From contig OZ257134.1 in NCBI GenBank assembly GCA_965279065.1, positions 372,001-436,000 on the forward strand: a stretch of 64,000 nt of DNA, read 5' to 3'. The translations under genes and the position numbers were made by a program. Below the pieces are notes generated by a model that saw only the letters and a list, made by a program, of their open reading frames with translations, ran no database searches and was not told the origin of the DNA. Origin of the DNA: JAKAXS01 sp965279065. Lineage in GTDB: Bacteria > Pseudomonadota > Alphaproteobacteria > Rhizobiales > Hyphomicrobiaceae. Shown here piece by piece: positions 1-6,904 of this stretch; position 1 is the stretch's first letter, and each line of letters begins with the position of its first letter.

Positions 1-1349
1 AGCTCGTTGATCTGCCGGCTCGTCGCCGCACTGATCACGCGCGTCTTCGCGCCCGTCTCGCCACGCCCGCGCAGGAACGTCGGGCGCACCATCTCGCCGC
101 CGTTGACCAGCGCCGCCGCCGCCGCCGCGAACTGCAAGGGTGCCACCGCCAGCCCGTGACCGTAGGCGATCGTGATCTGCTCGATGCGCTCCCAGCGTTT
201 CGGCACCTGGGGCGCCGCGACCGGCCCGGCTTCCGTCCGCGCTTGCTCCAGCAGACCGAACTTGCCGAGAAACGCCTTCTGTTTGTCGCCGCCCGCCTTA
301 AGCGCGATCATCGCCGCGCCGACGTTGGACGAATGCAGGAAGATGTCGCGCACCGACGCCGGCCGCCCCAGCGGATGCAGATCCTTGATCGTGAACCGGC
401 CCTCTACCAACGGCTGGCGCACGTCGTAGATCGTATCGAGCGTCGAGACGCCCTCGTCGAGTGTCTCCGCGACGGTCAGCATCTTGAAGATCGAACCGAG
501 TTCGTACGTGCCGCCCGTGATGCGATCGGTCTGCTGCGTGTCGGCCGCGCTGCCGAGACGCGGATCGGGCTCCGGCAGCGACACTGACGCCAGCACCTCG
601 CCGGTATTCACGTCCATCACGACGCCGGTTGCTGCTTCCGCCTTGTAGCGCTTGGTCGCCTCATGCAACTCGTCCGTCAGGCTGTGCTGCACGCCGATGT
701 CGATCGACAGCCGCACCGGTGCCCGTTCCGACAGCGTCGCCCCATGCACCGCTTCCACCGCACCGCTGTCGTCGAGATAGCGCTCCATCCCCGAGACGCC
801 CTTGTTGTCGACGTTGACGGCGCCCAGCACGTGTCCCGCCAGCCGGCTCAGCGGGTAGGTGCGCTTCAGCTCCGTGCGGAATTCGATGCCGGGCAGACCC
901 AGGTCGTGCACCTTCTGCGCCAGATTCGGCGGGATCTGGCGCTTGATCCAAACGAACCGCTTGTTGCGGTCGGACAGCTCACGCAGCAGGCTGCGCGTAT
1001 TCAGCTCGGGAAGAACCTGCGCCAGCTTTTCGACCACCTCGTCGCGATCGATGATGATGCCGGGATCGGCGAACAGCGACGGATTCTCGACGTCGGTCGC
1101 AAACAGACGTCCGTTGCGGTCGACGAGATCCGGCCGCGAAAAGCTCTGCGCCTCCGGTTCGTTGATGTTGACCTGCAGTGCCACGCCGCTGTTGACCGCG
1201 GCCAGCCGGATGAGTTGTCCCCCGACCGCCAGGAAGGCGAGGCCGACCGCGCCCGTAACGGCAATCGCCCGCAGCCTTAAGCCGACTTCGTCGACGCGGG
1301 CAACGGCTGCAGTTTTGGGTCGGTTTGGCGTCGCGGCGGCCCGGCGCAT
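1..1349 (-). CDS. ftsI: Penicillin-binding protein 3 / FtsI, septal transpeptidase (3' end outside window)
   Basis: Division-specific class B penicillin-binding protein that crosslinks septal peptidoglycan in the periplasm. About 449 residues are inside the window. The N-terminus is basic and is followed by one membrane segment, then the dimerisation region. In the transpeptidase domain the active-site motif S-I-F-K (SxxK) and the S-S-N (SxN) motif are visible; the KTG motif would lie beyond base 1, where the frame is still open. The ATG at 1349 has a GAGG-type ribosome site and sits 15 bases after ftsL. It is the fourth gene of mraZ-rsmH-ftsL-ftsI, and murE would be expected next, outside the window. 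Confidence 0.93.
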   Translation of the reverse strand, partial: MRRAAATPNRPKTAAVARVDEVGLRLRAIAVTGAVGLAFLAVGGQLIRLAAVNSGVALQVNINEPEAQSFSRPDLVDRNGRLFATDVENPSLFADPGIIIDRDEVVEKLAQVLPELNTRSLLRELSDRNKRFVWIKRQIPPNLAQKVHDLGLPGIEFRTELKRTYPLSRLAGHVLGAVNVDNKGVSGMERYLDDSGAVEAVHGATLSERAPVRLSIDIGVQHSLTDELHEATKRYKAEAATGVVMDVNTGEVLASVSLPEPDPRLGSAADTQQTDRITGGTYELGSIFKMLTVAETLDEGVSTLDTIYDVRQPLVEGRFTIKDLHPLGRPASVRDIFLHSSNVGAAMIALKAGGDKQKAFLGKFGLLEQARTEAGPVAAPQVPKRWERIEQITIAYGHGLAVAPLQFAAAAAALVNGGEMVRPTFLRGRGETGAKTRVISAATSRQINE

Positions 1350-1364
1350 CTCAGCCTCACACGC

Positions 1365-1646
1365 CTAGTTGTTCACGGCACCGACGACGATCGGGATATC
1401 GCGGGCAAACTGCTTGTCGGTGGCAGCCGCCAGGCCCTGCGCGCGCGCCAGCGGCTCGATGCGCTCAGGCCGCGTCAGATAGGCCCGCTCGGCCTTGAGC
1501 ACCGCGATGTCGCCGCGCGCCTTGGCGACGGCCAACTCGTCTTGCTGCACGCGCGCCTCCAACTGGCGGGTGTCGTAGTTCAGGCCATAGAGCAGAAACG
1601 CACTCGCCAATGCGAGGAAAACGGACGTCGATGTGATGAAACGCAT
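1365..1646 (-). CDS. ftsL: Cell division protein FtsL
   Basis: Small bitopic division protein (93 residues) of the FtsQLB type, placed exactly where alphaproteobacteria carry ftsL, between rsmH and ftsI. It has a short N-terminus, one membrane helix (about residues 7-24), then a periplasmic coiled coil with regular Leu/Ala spacing. A 6-codon-longer TTG start at 1664 is possible; the ATG at 1646 (MRFITST...) was chosen because the membrane helix follows immediately. Sequence conservation in this family is low, so the call leans on position, length and topology. Confidence 0.85.
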   Translation of the reverse strand: MRFITSTSVFLALASAFLLYGLNYDTRQLEARVQQDELAVAKARGDIAVLKAERAYLTRPERIEPLARAQGLAAATDKQFARDIPIVVGAVNN

Positions 1647-1705
1647 GGGCACACCCGTACACAAAAAACTAAGGTGAAAGAGTGCCTAAATCACCGTTTG
1701 CTAAC

Positions 1706-2719
1706 TCAGTCTCTCAGCCAAGACGGGGCATCTGTTCGCACCCCGGATCTCAGCCGCGCCGATCTCGCACGCGGGTTGACATCCAATTCACCCTTCTCAG
1801 GTGTTAACGGCCGAAGGTTAAGAATTCGGAAACTTTCGGCGCGAACGTTGCGATTCGTTTGCGGCATATGTCGCGACGTGCCCTCGGTCTTGCCCGAACG
1901 CTCCGCGAAGAAGCGTTTGACGATGCGATCTTCGAGCGAGTGAAAGGTGACGACCACGAGACGGCCGCCGGGCTTCAGAATGCGTTCCGCCGCTTCCAGT
2001 CCGCGGGTTAGCTCGCCGAGCTCATCGTTGACGTGAATGCGCAGCGCCTGGAACGTCCGCGTCGCGGGATTGCGCCCGTCGTCCTTGCGCCCGCCCACCG
2101 CGCGGCTCACCACGCTCACGAGGTCGCTCGTACGCTCGAACGGCTTCTCCTCGCGCCGTTTGACGATCGCCCGAGCCACCGCGCGCGATTTGCGCTCTTC
2201 CCCCAGTTCGTAGAGAACGTTGGCGAGGTCCTCCTCGTCCATCGTGTTGACGACGTCGGCGGCAGTTGGCCCCTCGCGCGACATGCGCATGTCCAGCGGC
2301 CCGTCGGTCTGGAACGAAAATCCGCGCTCGGCCTGGTCCAGCTGCATCGACGACACGCCGATATCCAGCACCACGCCGTCGACAGCCTCGTGGCCCGCTT
2401 CGCGTGCCAGCTCATCCAGGTCGCCGAACCGGCCTGACATCAGCGTCAGCCGCGGTGCGAACTCGGCGACGACCGCCTGTCCAGCCTCGATCGCCGTTGG
2501 ATCGCGATCGATCGCGATCACGTTCACGTCCGGCGACGCAAGAATGGCGCGGGTGTATCCCCCCGCGCCGAATGTGCCGTCGATGATGGTCTGCGTCGTG
2601 CCGGACGAAGCCGGATCAGGAAAGAGAGCGCCGAGAACTTCCGAGACGAGCACGGGAATGTGCGGCCTGCTTGTGGCTGGGTGAACGGGCCCCTCTCCCG
2701 TTCTCCGTGACCGCGTCAT
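1706..2719 (-). CDS. rsmH: 16S rRNA (cytosine-1402-N4)-methyltransferase RsmH (MraW)
   Basis: S-adenosylmethionine-dependent methylation of C1402 in the 16S rRNA P site. The 337-residue protein opens with the family-typical R-P-H-I-P-V-L segment and has the SAM-binding G-T-F-G-A-G-G-Y-T motif and the late V-T-F-H-S-L-E-D-R-I-V-K motif. The frame is open further upstream to 2842, but the ATG at 2719 overlaps the mraZ stop by four bases (ATGA), the arrangement expected for translational coupling. Second gene of the dcw operon. Confidence 0.95.
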   Translation of the reverse strand: MTRSRRTGEGPVHPATSRPHIPVLVSEVLGALFPDPASSGTTQTIIDGTFGAGGYTRAILASPDVNVIAIDRDPTAIEAGQAVVAEFAPRLTLMSGRFGDLDELAREAGHEAVDGVVLDIGVSSMQLDQAERGFSFQTDGPLDMRMSREGPTAADVVNTMDEEDLANVLYELGEERKSRAVARAIVKRREEKPFERTSDLVSVVSRAVGGRKDDGRNPATRTFQALRIHVNDELGELTRGLEAAERILKPGGRLVVVTFHSLEDRIVKRFFAERSGKTEGTSRHMPQTNRNVRAESFRILNLRPLTPEKGELDVNPRARSARLRSGVRTDAPSWLRD

Positions 2720-3207
2720 TCCCGTGCTCCCTCGTCGCCGTCCCCACCGGGACGGCCGCTCCCCGCTGCAAACAATTTCCGGTGGTCTTGAACCTTTGCG
2801 CGAGCAGCTCCGCGACGCTCTTCGAAGCGTCCGGGCTCCCACATCTGAAACTTGTCGCCAAGGCCGACAAAAGTGACCGCGCCTTGAAGATCGGCGTGGC
2901 GGCGAAGCCCTTCAGGAAGGACGATACGTCCGTCGCCATCGATCGAGAGAACCTGGACGTCGCCGTAGAGCGCGACAGAGAGTTCGTCCCGCTCGTCTGA
3001 ATAGTCCGGCAGGCCCGCGAGAAGCCCGTCGATTTTTTTCGCAAGTCTCTCCCCGCCTGCATCGAGCGCAGGAGCATCGAGCGAAGGGTAGCAGTAGATG
3101 CCCCCGGCATAGCCGTCGCGCTCGAGAACAGCGCGGAAGGGCGCTGGGACGGAGACGCGGCCTTTGGCGTCGATCTTGTTCGTGTATGTCGAGACAAAGC
3201 GGTCCAT
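2716..3207 (-). CDS. mraZ: Transcriptional regulator MraZ
   Basis: Autoregulator of the dcw operon and ring-forming DNA-binding protein, 163 residues. It carries two AbrB-like half-domains, each with a D-x-x-G-R motif: I-D-A-K-G-R-V-S-V-P near the N-terminus and I-D-G-D-G-R-I-V-L-P in the middle. The true start is the ATG at 3207 (MDRFVSTYTNKID), although the frame continues upstream. The C-terminus overlaps rsmH. A 10-bp phased repeat array about 185-235 bases upstream fits the TGGG-type repeats MraZ binds in Escherichia coli, so autoregulation is likely. Confidence 0.95.
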   Translation of the reverse strand: MDRFVSTYTNKIDAKGRVSVPAPFRAVLERDGYAGGIYCYPSLDAPALDAGGERLAKKIDGLLAGLPDYSDERDELSVALYGDVQVLSIDGDGRIVLPEGLRRHADLQGAVTFVGLGDKFQMWEPGRFEERRGAARAKVQDHRKLFAAGSGRPGGDGDEGARE

Positions 3208-3635
3208 CCCCTGCGCGAATTTCGCCCCCGACGCTCGAACTCGACTGAACCAGAACCCGTGAAGCCGGCCAGCTCTGGCTGGACCGGAAAGTGTCCGCCC
3301 GCGCCGGGCGGGTCCGTGGCGGTCGCCAGCGACCTCGGCCCTCTCTCGAGATCGTCGGCGCCTCAGCCACGTCCCCGTGCCCGGTGCGGTCGGGCATCTA
3401 TGGGATCTCATGGTTCTTTATGGGCGTCAATGGAATCTTAACGGCTGGAACCGGGATTCGCAGGGTGTCTGTGCGTAAGTGGCGGCCCAGGCACACAGCA
3501 GGCGGACAGCCGGTGGCCGGCTGTCGAGACGTCGTGCCTCCAAAACCCTGGGGAAGTTCCCGGCGAGACTTTCCGGCAGCCGGAAACTGACGCATACGAG
3601 AGCCACACGCCTCTTCACCGCAGAAAGACTTCGCG
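3208..3635. other. Intergenic region, mraZ / DHFR-like gene
   Basis: 428 bases between divergent genes. The only clear signal is the phased MraZ-box array at 3391-3440. The rest holds no credible coding frame, no strong hairpin and no RNA gene that could be recognised. Confidence 0.6.
3391..3440. promoter_or_regulatory. Phased MraZ-box array upstream of mraZ
   Basis: Five consecutive 10-base units begin CGGG (3391), TGGG (3401), TGGT (3411), TGGG (3421) and TGGA (3431), read on the plus strand. Known MraZ operators are TGGGN direct repeats spaced by five bases, i.e. also a 10-base period. Spacing by one helical turn puts every box on the same DNA face. The array lies in the otherwise gene-free leader of mraZ. 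TAAGAT at 3435-3440 (minus strand) is a possible -10 element, but no convincing -35 was found. Confidence 0.7.
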
Positions 3636-4052
3636 ATGCCCGACGTTCGCTCCATGATCGCCATCGGCCAGTCCGGTCAGCTCGGCCTCAATGGCCACCT
3701 GCCTTGGGAAGGCGATCGCCGCCCGGAATTTGTCGCTGACGTTGCCAACTTCTTCGAAAAAACACGCGGTCACGTGCTGATGGCCGGCCCCACGACAATC
3801 CGCGCGGTGCCCGAACCCTTCGCCAGTCAGATGACGCTGGTGGAGTTGCGATCTTCCATGGATCCGGAAGCGACGCTGGCGCGCTTCCCGGACCGCGTCG
3901 TCTTCATCGGCGGCGGCCCAAAGGTGTGGGATGTCTACTCGCGGTACGTCCGCCACTGGGACATCAATCGCCTTCCCTACGACGGCGACGCCGACACCTG
4001 GTTCAATCCGGAATGGCTCCTCGCGGGCGGCGATGCTGCCCGGCCAGCCTGA
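3636..4052 (+). CDS. Dihydrofolate reductase-like protein (short form)
   Basis: 138-residue protein with the start of a DHFR fold: S-M-I-A-I-G followed by G-L-N-G-H-L-P-W, matching the nicotinamide/substrate loop of FolA (G-x-x-G-x-L-P-W). Near the C-terminal end F-I-G-G-G-P-K-V-W matches the second NADPH-binding glycine motif. It is about 20-30 residues shorter than normal FolA, and the central region is poorly matched, so genuine dihydrofolate reduction is uncertain. No folate gene is adjacent. The start has a weak purine-rich ribosome site. Confidence 0.6.
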   Translation: MPDVRSMIAIGQSGQLGLNGHLPWEGDRRPEFVADVANFFEKTRGHVLMAGPTTIRAVPEPFASQMTLVELRSSMDPEATLARFPDRVVFIGGGPKVWDVYSRYVRHWDINRLPYDGDADTWFNPEWLLAGGDAARPA

Positions 4053-4123
4053 AGCCAAATGAGATGGGCCAGGACGTTTCCGCCCTGGCCCGACCGTGTC
4101 CCACCGGGATGATGGTGAGTCGC

Positions 4124-4903
4124 TTACTCCGCTGGAGCAGCCGTCGCTTCGGCAATCGCCGCGCTCAGAACCGGCATCGGCGGAGGAGATGCAACGGGTG
4201 CCTCCTCGGAAGCGGCTTCAGCAGCAGGTGCCTCCTCGGCAGCGGCTTCGGCAGCAGGCGCTTCCTCGGCGGCGGCTTCAGCAGCAGGTGCTTCCTCGGC
4301 AGCGGCTTCGGCCGCAGGCGCTTCCTCAGCGGCAGCTTCAGCAGCAGCTGCCTCCTCGGCGGCAGCTTCAGCAGCAGGCGCTTCCTCGGCAACGGATTCG
4401 GCCACAGGCTCCTCCTCAGCAGCGGCTTCGGCAGCAGGTGCTTCCTCACCAGCAGCCTCGGCTTCTTCAGTTGCCGGCGTCTCGTCGGCGACCGCGCCCT
4501 CGGCGTGGACTGTCGGCGGCGTCTCATCGGCAACTGCACCTTCGGCATGCGCAGTTGGTGGTGTTTCGTCCGGCGTGGCAGCGATGTCTTCAGTGGCAGC
4601 CTCTACGGCAGCTTCAGCAGCCGGTGCGTCGGCCACTTCGGCAGTAGGTAGTTCGGCATCGGCCAGATCGCCGCTTTCCGGCATCTCCAGCGCTGTCCCG
4701 CAATGCGCAATCGCATCATCGGCCGTCTCGGCGGTGATTGCCTCGGGCGCGGCGGCGACGAGGGCGACAGCGGCAGGTGTCGGTAATTCCCCGGTCGTCA
4801 CGAACGTATGAAAATCATTGGCGGCTTTGAGAATGTGGTCGTGTTTGCCTTGCAACTCGAACGCCATACGCAGACAGGCCATGCGGTGGTCCTGAAGGTC
4901 CAT
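4124..4903 (-). CDS. Ala/Glu-rich repeat protein of unknown function
   Basis: 259 residues. The first 40 residues (MDLQDHRMACLRMAFELQG...) look like a helical, non-secreted N-domain. Two near-identical 14-residue repeats (around T-P-P-T-x-H-A-E-G-A-V-A-D-E) follow, then nine tandem decapeptides of type E-E-A-P-A-A-E-A-A-A at 4178-4447, each coded by 30 bases. The ATG at 4903 has GGAG seven bases upstream; the frame is open further upstream but without a ribosome site. Acidic, disordered or helical tail; function unknown. The tandem DNA repeats should make copy number variable between strains. Confidence 0.7.
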   Translation of the reverse strand: MDLQDHRMACLRMAFELQGKHDHILKAANDFHTFVTTGELPTPAAVALVAAAPEAITAETADDAIAHCGTALEMPESGDLADAELPTAEVADAPAAEAAVEAATEDIAATPDETPPTAHAEGAVADETPPTVHAEGAVADETPATEEAEAAGEEAPAAEAAAEEEPVAESVAEEAPAAEAAAEEAAAAEAAAEEAPAAEAAAEEAPAAEAAAEEAPAAEAAAEEAPAAEAASEEAPVASPPPMPVLSAAIAEATAAPAE

Positions 4904-5292
4904 GAGGAGGCTCCTTGGGCAGATTTTGTGGGGTTTGGGCGGTGTGCAGGCGATACGCGGCGCTGCGAAAACTACAATAACACCGACGAAGACTTGATGA
5001 AACCTAAGATCAACTGTTGTTCGCAAATAATTCAAAGTATAAATTGTTGCGCCGCAAGACGAGTGCAAATCCGTGAATCAAATGCGCGGCTTGCGAACGC
5101 TTGTTCTCACGCCGTTGCAGCGCGCGACGGGCGCCTTGCGCTGTCATCGGTCTGTCGCAATTGAGAGAGATCGCGCCTCGGCGCAATTTTCTATCGCGAA
5201 TCACTCGCTGCCCCGGGAACCGGCGCATGCGATACGCCGTTGCGACTTCAGTGAGGCGCTCGCGCCTCAACGTAAGTGACCGAGGTCAAATC
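4904..5292. other. Intergenic region, divergent promoters
   Basis: 389 bases between the divergent Ala/Glu-rich gene and the GlsB-type gene. It is more AT-rich than its surroundings around 4960-5050, as expected for promoters. A small inverted repeat GAAC-GCTT-GTTC lies at about 5095-5106. No coding sequence is supported. Confidence 0.4.
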
Positions 5293-5556
5293 ATGAGTAT
5301 CTTCGCCTGGATTTTCGTCGGCCTGATCGCCGGCTGGATCGCCGAGCAGATCACCGGCCGTGAGCACGGCCTGCTGACCAACCTCTTCGTTGGAGTCATC
5401 GGCGCGCTGATCGGCAGCTTCGTAATCGATACCATTCTCGGCTTCAGCTACCCGCGCGGCTTCAATCTCGCCACCCTCAGCGTCGCCACGCTCGGAGCCG
5501 TCGTCTTCCTCTGGCTCGTCGGCGGCCGCCCCAAGCTGCTCAATCGTTTCCGCTGA
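5293..5556 (+). CDS. GlsB/YeaQ/YmgE family stress-response membrane protein
   Basis: 87-residue inner-membrane protein with three hydrophobic segments and the family's characteristic start, a membrane helix ending G-L-I-A-G-W-I-A-E followed by a Gly-rich second helix (F-V-G-V-I-G-A-L-I-G). Formerly annotated as transglycosylase-associated protein; the biochemical role is unknown, and members are often stress induced. The start is the ATG at 5293 (MSIFAWIF), with a weak GAGG seven to ten bases upstream. It stands alone and is followed directly by tandem hairpin repeats and rnpB on the other strand. Confidence 0.85.
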   Translation: MSIFAWIFVGLIAGWIAEQITGREHGLLTNLFVGVIGALIGSFVIDTILGFSYPRGFNLATLSVATLGAVVFLWLVGGRPKLLNRFR

Positions 5557-5557
5557 G

Positions 5558-5700
5558 CGCGCCGGCGGCCGGCTCCCCACAGGGGAGTGGCCGGCGCAAC
5601 AAATGAACCGCGCCGGCGGCCGGCTCCCCACAGGGAGTGGCCGGCGCAACAAATGAACCGCGCCGGCGGCCGGCTCCCCGCAGGGGAGTCGCCGGCGCAA
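5558..5700. repeat. Three tandem ~50-bp GC-rich hairpin units
   Basis: Copies at 5558-5608, 5609-5658 and 5659-5700 (the last truncated) are nearly identical. Each contains GGCTCCCC-ACA-GGGGAGT flanked by GCGCCGGC and GCCGGCGC arms, so each can fold into a strong hairpin. Complete copies end with a spacer AACAAATGAAC. They lie between the stop of the GlsB-type gene and the 3' end of rnpB (minus strand) and could act as convergent terminators or as a local REP cluster. Confidence 0.85.
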
Positions 5701-5705
5701 TCAAG

Positions 5706-6125
<420 letters not shown>

Positions 6126-6208
6126 TCGGGATAGGATCAAGTGCCCGGCGGGTCAAGCGACCCGCTTGAAGTGGCGCATTTCGCTCCGGAACATGACTCC
6201 CTGCTGAG

Positions 6209-6223
6209 CGTTATTAACGTAAT
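6209..6223. promoter_or_regulatory. AT-rich palindrome in the rnpB / exported-protein intergenic region
   Basis: TATTA-ACG-TAATA, a perfect small inverted repeat in an otherwise GC-rich stretch between divergent rnpB and the small exported protein gene at 6257. It is a plausible promoter or operator element; no factor can be named. Confidence 0.3.
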
Positions 6224-6256
6224 AGGCAGAACGCCCGCCTCTAAAGGAGTTCGATC

Positions 6257-6544
6257 ATGAGCATGAAAGCAATGCTTGCGGCGGCAACGGCCGCCATACT
6301 CGCGCTGAGCGGTGCTGCGGCATCCGTTCAGGCAGATTCGATCGGCGAAGTAGAGAACGCACGTGCCAAGGATCGCGCCGGCTACTACACGAGCCGGCTG
6401 GATCGCGAGAAGCTCCGCCGCTACGGCGGCAACGACGATGGGTACGGCGGCTACAGCGAGTCATACTATGGTGACCGTTATGACTCTGGTGGCGTGTCGC
6501 TTTATGTAGGCCCGCGCCGCGGCTACGATGGTTACGACGATTAG
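6257..6544 (+). CDS. Small exported Tyr/Gly-rich protein
   Basis: 95 residues. The N-terminus is a typical Sec signal peptide (MSMKAMLAAATAAILALSGAAASVQA, predicted cleavage after A-S-V-Q-A). The mature part begins acidic/basic and ends in a Tyr-Gly-Asp-rich region (Y-G-G-Y-S-E-S-Y-Y-G-D). No family was recognised; many Hyphomicrobiales encode such periplasmic proteins. The ribosome site AAAGGAG at 6243-6249 lies 7 bases before the ATG at 6257. A GC-rich hairpin follows shortly after the stop. Confidence 0.75.
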   Translation: MSMKAMLAAATAAILALSGAAASVQADSIGEVENARAKDRAGYYTSRLDREKLRRYGGNDDGYGGYSESYYGDRYDSGGVSLYVGPRRGYDGYDD

Positions 6545-6565
6545 AATTTTCTTTCGCCAAGGCCT

Positions 6566-6588
6566 CCGCCCGCGCATTGCGCGGGCGG
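6566..6588 (+). terminator. Strong hairpin after the exported-protein gene
   Basis: CCGCCCGCGC-ATT-GCGCGGGCGG, a perfect 10-bp stem with a 3-base loop 22 bases after the stop codon at 6544. No T-tract follows, so it may be a Rho-assisted terminator or an mRNA 3' stabiliser rather than a canonical intrinsic terminator. Confidence 0.5.
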
Positions 6589-6904
6589 CCTCCGCCTGCC
6601 AGCTTCCAAACCGCCGCAGGCCGCCAGTCATTGATTTCCATTGACCTTTTCCCGCGAGCGTGAGACAAGCCGGCCATCGCCTGTAACCGGCGATTTCCGG
6701 CGCTCCAGCCGCGTGAAGGGACTTGTCTGGGCCAAGGTTTACTCCGGCCGCCTCTTTCGTCCCCCTTGTTGAGCGATCCCGAAAACGACCGATCCGGCTG
6801 CCCAAGCCACGCGGGGCACCCCACAACAGAACCGCTTCTGCAGGTAAGGCCTGGCCGCGCGCCGCCTTATACGCCTGCACGCACATCTATGAGAAAGACA
6901 TCCT
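6589..6904. other. Leader region of the DEAD-box helicase gene
   Basis: About 315 bases with no supported gene. As the leader of a DEAD-box helicase gene it could contain a cold-responsive 5' UTR, a feature known for csdA-type genes, but no specific motif supporting that was identified. Confidence 0.3.

Noticed and set aside
5095..5106. GAAC-GCTT-GTTC resembling a Gram-positive SOS box
   Set aside because: Alphaproteobacterial LexA sites use a 7-base spacer, and the neighbouring genes have no repair role.
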